From positions 1 to 21,870 of the forward strand of contig DLGS01000148.1 of assembly GCA_002482815.1 (NCBI GenBank): DNA of 21,870 nt. The letters run 5' to 3'. The position numbers were made by a program, and so were the translations under genes. A model generated the notes under the pieces. The model was not told the origin of the DNA. It saw only the letters and a list, made by a program, of their open reading frames with translations, and made no database searches. The stretch comes from Bacteroidetes bacterium UBA7688. Lineage in GTDB: Bacteria; Bacteroidota; Bacteroidia; Chitinophagales; Chitinophagaceae. Below are positions 1 to 6,464 of the stretch, one piece after another; position 1 is the stretch's first letter; each line of letters opens with the position of its first letter.

Positions 1-1407
1 GTGGGCTTTTCCATAGCCGGTAAAGGTTACATTGGCACGGGTACCAGCTCGGCCAGCGATAAGAATGATTTTTGGGCCTATGATCCTGCTACAGATACAT
101 GGGAAAGAAAAGCTGACTTTGGGGGATACCCGGAAGGGGCAGCATCTGGTTTCAGTATCGGAGCTATGGGATTCATTGGTACAGGAAGTGATTATACCGG
201 AGCTTACAAAAGTGATTTCTGGATGTATGATCCTTTAGCTGACACATGGACCCAAAAAACTGATTTCGGTGGCGGTAAACGTATCTGGACTACCGCATTC
301 CGGATTAATGCCAAAGGGTATATGGGAACCGGTACATATGGTCCGGATAAGAAAGATTTTTGGGAATATTTGCCTGATAGTATTATTACCCACAATCCAA
401 AAAACACTGCCATATGCATCGGCGATACCTTCACAATTGGATTCATCTCCTCTCCAACATTTTCCGCCGGTAATGTTTTTACAGTTCAGCTGAGCAACGC
501 AGCAGGAAGCTTTTCAGCGCCAACTATCATCGGGAGCAAAACCAGCAGTTCCAATATTGATTCCATTCCTTGTGTAATTGCAGCAGGAGCTTCTCCGGGT
601 TCAGGGTACCGGGTACGTGTCATCTCCAGCCTTCCGTTTGCTACGGGAACCGAAAATTCATTCAACATAGCCCTGAACAATAAGCTAAGCCCGGATATTA
701 TTATTACTGTTTCTGATTCAAGCGTTTGTACCGGTGATTCAGTGACACTTAAAGCATCCTTTACAAACGGTGGAGATTTACCGGCATTTCAATGGAAAGT
801 AAACACTGTAACGGTTGGTAAGAATGATTCTGTTTTGAGATATAAACCTGCAGACAAGGATACCCTGTCCTGTATGCTTTTTAGCAATGCAATTTGCAAC
901 CTTGCCGATTCGGTGTTGAGCAATAAAATCATGATTACGGTGAATCCATTACCTGTGCCCACCATATCTTCTACAGACACCACCCTGAATACCCAGTTAT
1001 TTAAGGTCTATCAATGGTTTTATAAAAGCAGTGCAATCTTAAGTGGTGGTAACAATCAGATGCTGACTATCCTGGGAGATGGCGATTATTTTGTTGCCGT
1101 AACCGACTCCAATGGCTGTACGGGAATTTCAGCCATCACCACCATAAAATCGACCGGAATATCCGGGTTTAGTAAAAATATACCTATACAGCTTTTCCCA
1201 AATCCTCTAAAAGATTATTTGACGATTTCGTCGCCAAAAATTTTATCGGTAAAGGTGTATGATTTGATGGGTCATTTATTAATGACTGAGAATAGTAATA
1301 CAGCTATAAACTTCAGTCACTTAAGTTCCGGTTGTTATATTGTACAGCTGTTTGATAAAGAAAATGGAAACTTCATGGCGGTAAGAAGGGTATTGAAAAT
1401 TGATTAA
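1..1407 (+). CDS. Kelch-repeat secreted protein with T9SS sorting domain (5' partial)
   Basis: C-terminal part of a large secreted protein; the reading frame is open at the left edge, so the GTG at base 1 is probably internal. Residues 1-125 hold about three Kelch-like repeats, each with a G-[FY]-[IM]-G-T-G strand and a DFW-x-Y-P-x2-D-TW type strand, which would form blades of a beta-propeller. Residues 130-325 look like Ig-like segments with cysteine pairs. The last 75 residues (from 'IQLFPNPLKDYLTI') match a type A T9SS sorting domain, so the protein should cross the outer membrane and be released or anchored at the surface. The ligand cannot be read from the sequence. It converges on the minus-strand barrel gene and shares its terminator. 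Confidence 0.88.
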   Translation: MGFSIAGKGYIGTGTSSASDKNDFWAYDPATDTWERKADFGGYPEGAASGFSIGAMGFIGTGSDYTGAYKSDFWMYDPLADTWTQKTDFGGGKRIWTTAFRINAKGYMGTGTYGPDKKDFWEYLPDSIITHNPKNTAICIGDTFTIGFISSPTFSAGNVFTVQLSNAAGSFSAPTIIGSKTSSSNIDSIPCVIAAGASPGSGYRVRVISSLPFATGTENSFNIALNNKLSPDIIITVSDSSVCTGDSVTLKASFTNGGDLPAFQWKVNTVTVGKNDSVLRYKPADKDTLSCMLFSNAICNLADSVLSNKIMITVNPLPVPTISSTDTTLNTQLFKVYQWFYKSSAILSGGNNQMLTILGDGDYFVAVTDSNGCTGISAITTIKSTGISGFSKNIPIQLFPNPLKDYLTISSPKILSVKVYDLMGHLLMTENSNTAINFSHLSSGCYIVQLFDKENGNFMAVRRVLKID

Positions 1408-1534
1408 TTCAGTTTTTGTAATCCCGGAGTTCAATACATCCGTTTCAGCGTAGAATTCAGTAAAGATGAAAAGTACGAACTCTCGCTTTATAGGTTTGAG
1501 TAGTGGACCAATTTCGGGACTACCAACTAACAAT

Positions 1535-1567
1535 AAAAAAGCACTTCCGATACGGAAGTGCTTTTTG
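1535..1567. terminator. Bidirectional Rho-independent terminator
   Basis: A perfect stem (GCACTTCCG at 1541-1549, loop ATA, CGGAAGTGC at 1553-1561) is flanked by A5 on the left and T5 on the right, so it can work on both strands. It lies between the convergent Kelch gene (stop at 1407) and the barrel gene (stop at 1603). Confidence 0.88.
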
Positions 1568-1602
1568 TTTAAGAGAACCTGTACTAACAGGTTGCAGTGA
1601 TG

Positions 1603-2241
1603 TTAGAACTTGATCTGGTATCCTACAGACAGGCCAAAACCATTATTTTTAATAGAATTATCGCTGTCGCCACCGGTCATAATGTTGGCAAAGCCCAGGC
1701 TGTAGTGCGCTCTTGCGTATAAGCCAAAGCTGCTTACAAAACCGATGTTGGCATTCGCACCAAAATCCAATGGTTTCACCACATCGGTTGTTTCGTCATT
1801 ACCCACCGGTAATTCCTCATCTTCGTCAAAAGATTGGCCCAGTAAAGAACCTGTGATTTTTGCTTTTGCATTCAGGCAATAAGCAGCATAAGGACCCACA
1901 CCGACAAACAATTCATTTCCGCCAAAGCTCACCACATTGTAGTTGATGTATACCGGAATCTCGATATAGTTGAAAATACTTTTGGCTTTGATACCAAATA
2001 TTTCATCCTGGCTGCCTTTGACGCTGTAGAACACGCCTGCATGCAGGTTGATTTTTTTGGTCAGGCCCATGCCCAGGTTGACACCCGCACGGAAACCGGT
2101 TTTCATACTGCCGGAAGTGGAAGAGTCACCTTTCATAGCCTGGTTGGTCATTTGTACACCAAGTTCAGGAGCAATAGATAGCTGTGCCGATGCACGCTCA
2201 ACGATTAAGGCTGTAGCAGCCAGTAGTAAGATTTTTTTCAT
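1603..2241 (-). CDS. Outer-membrane beta-barrel protein, PorT-like
   Basis: 212 aa from the ATG at 2241. A longer frame adds seven residues, but the start at 2241 gives a standard signal peptide (MKKILLLAATALIVERASA, then Q). The mature part alternates aromatic and glycine-rich beta strands, such as 'GFRAGVNLGMGLTKKINLHAG' type segments, 'YIEIPVYINYNV' and 'GFGLSVGYQIKF'. It ends in Phe like a BAM-recognised beta signal. This is the pattern of the small Bacteroidota outer-membrane barrel family (OMP_b-brl_2, PorT-like), with about eight strands expected. An acidic loop follows 'LGQSFDEDEELP'. Its role in the envelope is structural or unknown; no ligand can be inferred. Confidence 0.87.
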   Translation of the reverse strand: MKKILLLAATALIVERASAQLSIAPELGVQMTNQAMKGDSSTSGSMKTGFRAGVNLGMGLTKKINLHAGVFYSVKGSQDEIFGIKAKSIFNYIEIPVYINYNVVSFGGNELFVGVGPYAAYCLNAKAKITGSLLGQSFDEDEELPVGNDETTDVVKPLDFGANANIGFVSSFGLYARAHYSLGFANIMTGGDSDNSIKNNGFGLSVGYQIKF

Positions 2242-2259
2242 AGAATTGAAATTTGCGCG

Positions 2260-2267
2260 CAAAGCTA
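2260..2267 (-). promoter_or_regulatory. Candidate -7 element of the barrel gene
   Basis: On the minus strand this reads TAGCTTTG, a full match to the Bacteroidota -7 consensus TAnnTTTG. It lies 18 bases upstream of the ATG at 2241, which would give a very short leader. The -33 match (TTTTC about 17 bases upstream) is weak. Confidence 0.45.
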
Positions 2268-2651
2268 TTGACCTTACTCCTAATGAAAAGTAAAAGCATG
2301 CTTAAGAATTTGTAAAAATTGGGGAAGGGTATTAGGTTTCGTTGCGACACCTAATTATAGAGGAATCTAAAAATATTGGTTTTGGTTTACAATATAATTT
2401 TTAAGAGCGTTTTCTCCGCTTATTTGGCAAATATTGCTTTGGAGTTTGTGATTGATATTTTTAAATTTGTGAAACACGACAATCAATTTGTAAAATTGTA
2501 TTTTAGAAATTATATTATTTAATTTTAATAATTTAATCTTTAGATTTTTTTTGAATTTGATTTTATTTTTAATGATTAATTTCTTTTTTTTGTTGTTAAG
2601 CAATTGGTAACCGATGCTAAATTGTTTTACGATATTAAAAAATGATAATTT
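2263..2651. other. AT-rich divergent intergenic region
   Basis: 389 bases between the minus-strand barrel gene and the plus-strand regulator. From about 2380 it is very AT-rich with runs of A and T. It holds the inverted repeat ATTAGGT (2331-2337) / ACCTAAT (2349-2355) with an 11-base spacer, a possible operator. No convincing gene is seen; a minus-strand frame of 96 codons here is a low-complexity Lys/Ile/Asn product of the AT bias. Confidence 0.6.
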
Positions 2652-3482
2652 ATGCAACTGTCATTAAAAATTTTTAATAGCAAATTTTACTCTGAAGGTT
2701 TTTTAGACCGAATTGTTAGTACAAAAAATTTGAGCAAGTACAAAGGTTTTGGATTAAGCCCGCATGTAAGACTTTTTATTTTTAAAGAACAGACCTGGTC
2801 ATTTTCTATAAATTTTGCTACTCAGGAAATCAGGGATAACACGATTGTGATCGTTCCTCCAGGACAATTACATTTTATGAGCCCTAAAGAATCAAGTGAC
2901 TTTATTTGTATTGAAATACCAAATCATATTCTGATCGAGACTGACTTTGACTTTATTACCCGCTTAATTTACCCTTTGCAAAAACATTTGCAATTAGATA
3001 CTATTTCAGGATTCGATTACGATTATTTCAAAAACCTTTTAGACACAAACAATAATTATCACACCACTCTCCAATTACTTAAACACAGAATTGAGATTAA
3101 TTACCCGAATCAATTTGGTAAAATTGAAGATACAGAAGAAAGGCATCTGGAATTGGCCAGAGAGTTTGAATCATTAATTGAAAAAATCGAACTTTTTACC
3201 GTTGACCACACAATCATTAATCAGTATACGGCAGCTTTAGAATGTGCTGAAAAAGCACTTTACAGAGCATGTCGCAGTGTTTTTAGTGCGTCACCGCAAA
3301 ATATTCTAAAGCATCACCTTTTAATGAGAAGCATTCCATTACTATTTAATGAGAAATATACTGCAGATAATATTGCTGATTTTCTCGGCTATTCGTCCCT
3401 TAATGGATTTATGAAATTTATAAAAGCCCAAACCAATACAACGCCATATAAAATCAGGAAACAATTACAGGATTACAAATAG
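2652..3482 (+). CDS. AraC-family transcriptional regulator
   Basis: 276 aa. The N-terminal half is a cupin-like sensing region ('TIVIVPPGQLHFM' around residue 74 is the usual AraC ligand-domain strand). The C-terminal third is an AraC HTH domain: 'INQYTAALECAEKALYRACRSVFSASPQNIL' like first helix-turn-helix, then 'YTADNIADFLGYSSLNGFMKFIKAQTNTTPYKIRKQ' like second, with the diagnostic LGYSS, F-x-K-x-x-K and TPyxiR positions. The inducer is unknown. It sits directly upstream of the RiPP precursor on the same strand, separated by 416 bases containing a dyad and a candidate promoter, so control of that locus is plausible but inferred. Confidence 0.87.
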   Translation: MQLSLKIFNSKFYSEGFLDRIVSTKNLSKYKGFGLSPHVRLFIFKEQTWSFSINFATQEIRDNTIVIVPPGQLHFMSPKESSDFICIEIPNHILIETDFDFITRLIYPLQKHLQLDTISGFDYDYFKNLLDTNNNYHTTLQLLKHRIEINYPNQFGKIEDTEERHLELAREFESLIEKIELFTVDHTIINQYTAALECAEKALYRACRSVFSASPQNILKHHLLMRSIPLLFNEKYTADNIADFLGYSSLNGFMKFIKAQTNTTPYKIRKQLQDYK

Positions 3483-3729
3483 TAGATAGTACCTTATTGA
3501 CATGATAAAAATTAACCAAATCGGACAAAAAATCTGTCCAACTTTTACAATTTTTGAATAAATCTGACTTCTATTTTTACATTGTAAATCATGCGGGTGC
3601 AACGAGTGAAGTAGCACAGGAGCAAGGTGATAAAATGGCAAACGATATAGCCTACTCAAATACACCTCACTCACTATTACTACTCATTGCGAAATGACTG
3701 ATGGTCAAACCGGATCTATAACATTGTGC

Positions 3730-3776
3730 CATTATTCGTTTCCATATTTTGCCGGCATATGGTAAACGAAATAATG
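3730..3776. repeat. Imperfect inverted repeat upstream of the precursor gene
   Basis: The left arm CATTATTCGTTTCCATAT (3730-3747) pairs with the right arm ATATGGTAAACGAAATAATG (3757-3776), with two single-base bulges in the right arm and a 9-base loop. There is no T-tract, so an operator for a dimeric regulator or an RNA structure fits better than a terminator. Confidence 0.6.
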
Positions 3777-3826
3777 CTTGTTAATTTATACTAAAAGCTA
3801 AATTATAAAATGGACCGCTTACTGTT

Positions 3827-3856
3827 TTTGGGCGGTTAACAAGTGCGACAGTTTTG
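3827..3856 (+). promoter_or_regulatory. Candidate promoter of the RiPP operon
   Basis: TTTG at 3827-3830 and CAGTTTTG at 3849-3856 are spaced by 18 bases. This resembles the Bacteroidota -33 TTTG / -7 TAnnTTTG promoter with one mismatch in the -7 box. Transcription would start near 3863, about 36 bases before the precursor ATG. Confidence 0.4.
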
Positions 3857-3898
3857 TTTTTGAAATTTTTAAATCAAAGTCCTGAGAAGGTAAAAAAG

Positions 3899-4165
3899 AT
3901 GAAATTAGAATCATTAAAATCGTCGAAATTTCAAGCATTAGAGTTAAATAAGTTCGAGAATGCAGAGTTGGTGTTTGGAGGAAGAGATAGATGTACTGGA
4001 GGAGGTGCAAGATTTGTTGGCCTTCAGCCTGATGCGGGAGGTGCTCAATCCGTTTATCAATCTTGGGAATCGGACACCACTTCTGGAATTGGAGGTGCCT
4101 TGGGGGGGCAATACAAATATTTCAACATGACCACCGAAATGGGAAACTGTTCCGATGCATGGTAA
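3899..4165 (+). CDS. RiPP precursor peptide with Gly-Gly leader (grasp-with-spasm type)
   Basis: 88 aa from the ATG at 3899, preceded by AGAAGG at 3885-3890 (8-base spacing). A TTG at 3854 would extend the frame, but the ATG gives the family-typical start MKLESLKSSKF. The leader is residues 1-28 and ends in 'ENAELVFGG', a double-glycine site for a C39 peptidase. The 60-residue core is rich in Gly, Ser and Thr, with acidic residues D30, D45, E57, D59, E80 and D86. Ser/Thr near the acids (S55, S58, T60-S62; T78, T79, S85) are possible ester partners and K73 a possible amide partner for an ATP-grasp ligase. C32 and C84 sit near the two core ends. It is the first gene of the cluster and is followed by a hairpin. 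No core homologue is recognised, so the mature product is unknown. Confidence 0.85.
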   Translation: MKLESLKSSKFQALELNKFENAELVFGGRDRCTGGGARFVGLQPDAGGAQSVYQSWESDTTSGIGGALGGQYKYFNMTTEMGNCSDAW

Positions 4166-4171
4166 ATTAAT

Positions 4172-4207
4172 GAGTTTCTATGGATGATTTTCCATAGAAA
4201 CTCTTTT
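4172..4207 (+). terminator. Hairpin after the precursor: attenuator or partial terminator
   Basis: A 13-bp perfect stem (GAGTTTCTATGGA at 4172-4184, loop TGATTT, TCCATAGAAACTC at 4191-4203) is followed by only four T residues. Its place between the precursor stop (4165) and the next gene (4230) is typical of RiPP operons, where partial termination or 3'-end protection gives much more precursor than enzyme mRNA. Confidence 0.72.
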
Positions 4208-4229
4208 AAAAATTTTTAATGCCTTTTTA

Positions 4230-5312
4230 ATGCGTATTTATTTATTTTTCATTTTATTTATCTGTCTGCGCATAGATAGTTATGCGCAGCATATCATCAA
4301 TGTTCAAAAATATTATGCTCATGCTTACAAAGCGGAATCTTACATAATCAGTAATGATATGAGAAAGGCCTGCACTGCGTACGATAGTGCATTTCTGTAC
4401 TGTAGTGCCCCTTTTTCCAATGACCTGTATAATCAAGTTGTTGCTCTTCTCTCGCTAAAAGATTACGAACAGGTGAAAAGGAGAAGTGAACAATTAATAT
4501 TGAAAGGAGCAACACTTTCGTTTTTTAATCAGTCCATGTTCAGTGATTTTAGGAAAACCGCTTATTGGAATGATCTGAGAAATAGGTATGCAAGCCTGGC
4601 TGCTGAAAGACATCTTGATACTGGCCTCATTAAGCAGATTCAGGCAATGATAGAACAGGACCAGAAAGTTCATTGCCAACTCCCGCAGCATAGTGGCGAT
4701 ACTGTATTTGTCAAACAAATGTCGGAGCTCAATGATACCTTAAGTCAAAGCCTTTCAGAACTTCTGCTGAAGCATAATTACCTGGATGAAGAAATAATTG
4801 GCGCTTATTTTGTAGATACAATGCTGTCAACACAACCATTTTATTGGGTATTGGTTCTGCATGAATTTCAACGCCATGGTGTGCAGCTGGATAGCCAGAT
4901 CCGGCAGATGATTTATAAGGGTAAAATCAAAAGCGAAACAGCACTTTCCACAATGGAAATGGCTTCCAGGGGCATAATTTTTACAAGCGATTTTAAAGTG
5001 TACAATAACCAGCTTTATCAATATGATCGGGGTGATACCAATTCGAAAATTTTTAAGCTGAATGCGAAGTATATTAAACGATTGCTGACACCTGCCTATG
5101 ATCCTGAAGTAATACAGTTAAGAGCGCAATATTATATAGATCAACCAGGCAATATTATCAATAAAATAAAATTTTGCCATTGCAATACTCTTTCCCCCTT
5201 TTTATTCACTATATCTGTAAACACGACCGGAAACTTCAGATCAAAAGAGGATGAAACAGACTTTTTTAAAACAAGTAAACTTATAGATTGTGAGTTTATT
5301 AGTATTAAGTAG
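4230..5312 (+). CDS. Secreted TPR-like protein of the RiPP cluster, function unknown
   Basis: 360 aa. It begins with a clear signal peptide (hydrophobic residues 3-13, cleavage likely after 'DSYA'). Residues 25-100 are helical and TPR-like ('AYKAESYIISNDMRKACTAY', then 'DYEQVKRRSEQLI'). A central segment carries 'MIEQDQKVH', a pattern seen in uncharacterised Bacteroidota proteins. The C-terminal part has a Cys-His-Cys cluster ('KFCHCNTL'). It lies between precursor and ATP-grasp genes and overlaps the latter by 23 bases, so it is co-transcribed and probably translationally coupled with it. It would act in the periplasm or outer membrane, where the exported peptide arrives; immunity, reception or further processing are possible, but nothing in the sequence decides this. 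Confidence 0.8.
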   Translation: MRIYLFFILFICLRIDSYAQHIINVQKYYAHAYKAESYIISNDMRKACTAYDSAFLYCSAPFSNDLYNQVVALLSLKDYEQVKRRSEQLILKGATLSFFNQSMFSDFRKTAYWNDLRNRYASLAAERHLDTGLIKQIQAMIEQDQKVHCQLPQHSGDTVFVKQMSELNDTLSQSLSELLLKHNYLDEEIIGAYFVDTMLSTQPFYWVLVLHEFQRHGVQLDSQIRQMIYKGKIKSETALSTMEMASRGIIFTSDFKVYNNQLYQYDRGDTNSKIFKLNAKYIKRLLTPAYDPEVIQLRAQYYIDQPGNIINKIKFCHCNTLSPFLFTISVNTTGNFRSKEDETDFFKTSKLIDCEFISIK

Positions 5313-6273
5313 GGACAGAGATATCGCAGTTGATGCCACTATAAACTGGCTGCATTTTTATTATCATCTTCCGGTTTTCAGAGTTACCGAGAACTGTGAT
5401 CTTGATTTTGAGTCTTTTGATCTTGAAAAAACCGGTGAAATAACTTTATTCAATAAATACGATAAGAAAGTCCAGCTTAGAACCATAAAAAAGATCTGGA
5501 TACAAGGTTTCGGTTCTGTAATAAAGGATGTAGCCTGTTCTGATAAAGCATTAGGAATGGAATTGTCAAAAAATATTTCGGGAGATTATAATTCAGTACT
5601 TTTTCCTCTGGTCGAATATTTGAAATCTTCAAAAAGAATCAGGTTTACAGGGGCATTGGAGATTCATTGTTCGCAAAAAATCAGTCAATTGATCATCGCA
5701 AAAAGTGTTGGACTGAATATCCCGGAAACGCATTTTGTAACTGATAAGCAGTATTTTAAAAAGTTGAAACCGGTTTCTCAATTCATAACTAAATCTTTTG
5801 ACAGCTCTGTATTTATTGATACACCCAAAATCCATATTTCTTGGCAGCGAACCGAGCTTATCAAAAAGGAGAGTATAGATCTTTTAGGAAATAATTTTTA
5901 TGCATCCTTTATTCAAAAAAGAATAGATAAGAAATATGAACTCAGGATATTTTTCTTTAACGGGAACTATTATCCAATGGCTATATTTTCTCAAAATGAT
6001 GATAAGACCAGAGTAGATTTCAGGAATTATAACAATGAAAAACCTAACAGGTATGTTCCCTATTTGCTTCCCGACGAAATTAAAAAATCGCTGATAAAGT
6101 TGTCGCGGAAGCTGAAAATTAATTCGGGATCGTACGATATGATAGTCGATCAGGGTAACAGATACGTTTTTCTGGAGGTTAATGTATGCGGCCAGTTTTC
6201 CTTTGTTTCAACTAATTGTAATTATCATATTGAAAAAGACCTTGCAAAATATTTTTATGATCAAAAGACTTGA
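5290..6273 (+). CDS. gwsG: ATP-grasp peptide maturase (grasp-with-spasm system)
   Basis: 327 aa with a GTG start inside the end of the preceding gene. The N-terminal domain begins 'SLLVLSRDRD' and has the W-x-x-x-x and R-x-x-x-x-W-x-Q-G pattern of MvdD/MdnC-like ligases. The ATP-grasp fold covers about residues 125-325: 'KISQLIIAKSVGLNIPET' (130-147), ATP-binding K168 in 'FITKSF', 'QKRIDKKYELRIFFFNG' (209-225), and the metal-binding strand 'RYVFLEVNVCGQF' with E296 and N298. Known relatives use ATP to activate Asp/Glu side chains of a precursor and form ester or amide macrocycles with Ser/Thr/Lys. Position within two genes of the Gly-Gly precursor and beside a SPASM protein identifies the grasp-with-spasm type. 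Crosslink type and sites here are inferred. Confidence 0.88.
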   Translation: MSLLVLSRDRDIAVDATINWLHFYYHLPVFRVTENCDLDFESFDLEKTGEITLFNKYDKKVQLRTIKKIWIQGFGSVIKDVACSDKALGMELSKNISGDYNSVLFPLVEYLKSSKRIRFTGALEIHCSQKISQLIIAKSVGLNIPETHFVTDKQYFKKLKPVSQFITKSFDSSVFIDTPKIHISWQRTELIKKESIDLLGNNFYASFIQKRIDKKYELRIFFFNGNYYPMAIFSQNDDKTRVDFRNYNNEKPNRYVPYLLPDEIKKSLIKLSRKLKINSGSYDMIVDQGNRYVFLEVNVCGQFSFVSTNCNYHIEKDLAKYFYDQKT

Positions 6274-6463
6274 ACCACTGGCAGATTCACCATTGTTTGA
6301 AAAAATCCTGAATCAATTGCCTGTGCAATATCATTACTTAACAGTAATTAATAAAACAGACGAAAAAGTGGTTATTGTAAACAGGACTTTCTCTTCTGGT
6401 ATTTTACAAAATGATGCTGTGCCGAGGCTAAATTTTATGAAACCAATTTCAAAAATCATTTAG
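6257..6463 (+). CDS. Small conserved-position protein between the two maturases (68 aa)
   Basis: 68 aa from the ATG at 6257, which overlaps the end of the ATP-grasp gene by 17 bases. The stop is separated from the next start by one base. An upstream ATG at 6182 would add 25 residues but lies deep in the ATP-grasp gene and is unlikely. The product ('MIKRLEPLADSPLFEKILNQ...') has no signal peptide or membrane segment. It looks like one or two helices followed by beta strands ('YHYLTVINKTDEKVVIVNRTF'). The family is not recognised. Tight coupling to both enzymes suggests a cytoplasmic partner, for example a leader-binding adaptor, or a second small substrate; it lacks a Gly-Gly site, which argues against the latter. 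Confidence 0.65.
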   Translation: MIKRLEPLADSPLFEKILNQLPVQYHYLTVINKTDEKVVIVNRTFSSGILQNDAVPRLNFMKPISKII

Positions 6464-6464
6464 C

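Larger units (their letters stand above)
3483..3898. other. Regulatory intergenic region upstream of the RiPP precursor
   Basis: 416 bases with no supported gene. It contains a 47-base imperfect dyad (3730-3776), an AT-rich stretch (3777-3820) and a candidate promoter ending at 3856. Only very short open frames occur, such as a seven-codon one at about 3591. The length and structure suggest regulated transcription of the peptide operon. Confidence 0.6.

Noticed and set aside
1408..1602. Possible gene remnant between the Kelch and barrel genes
   Set aside because: No frame of useful length or similarity; only the bidirectional terminator is supported.
2367..2657. Minus-strand frame of 96 codons upstream of the AraC-type gene
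   Set aside because: The product is low-complexity Lys/Ile/Asn/Leu and simply reflects very AT-rich DNA; there is no domain and no start context.
3832..3856. LytTR-type half sites before the precursor gene
   Set aside because: GTT cores at 3835 and 3851 are 16 bases apart, not about 21, and only one unit fits the consensus well.
3854..3898. Upstream TTG extension of the precursor peptide
   Set aside because: The ATG at 3899 has a ribosome-binding site at good spacing and gives the family-typical leader; the extension overlaps the candidate promoter.
6182..6256. Upstream ATG extension of the 68-aa protein
   Set aside because: It would overlap the ATP-grasp gene by 92 bases and add an ill-fitting hydrophobic start; the ATG at 6257 gives a short coupling overlap.
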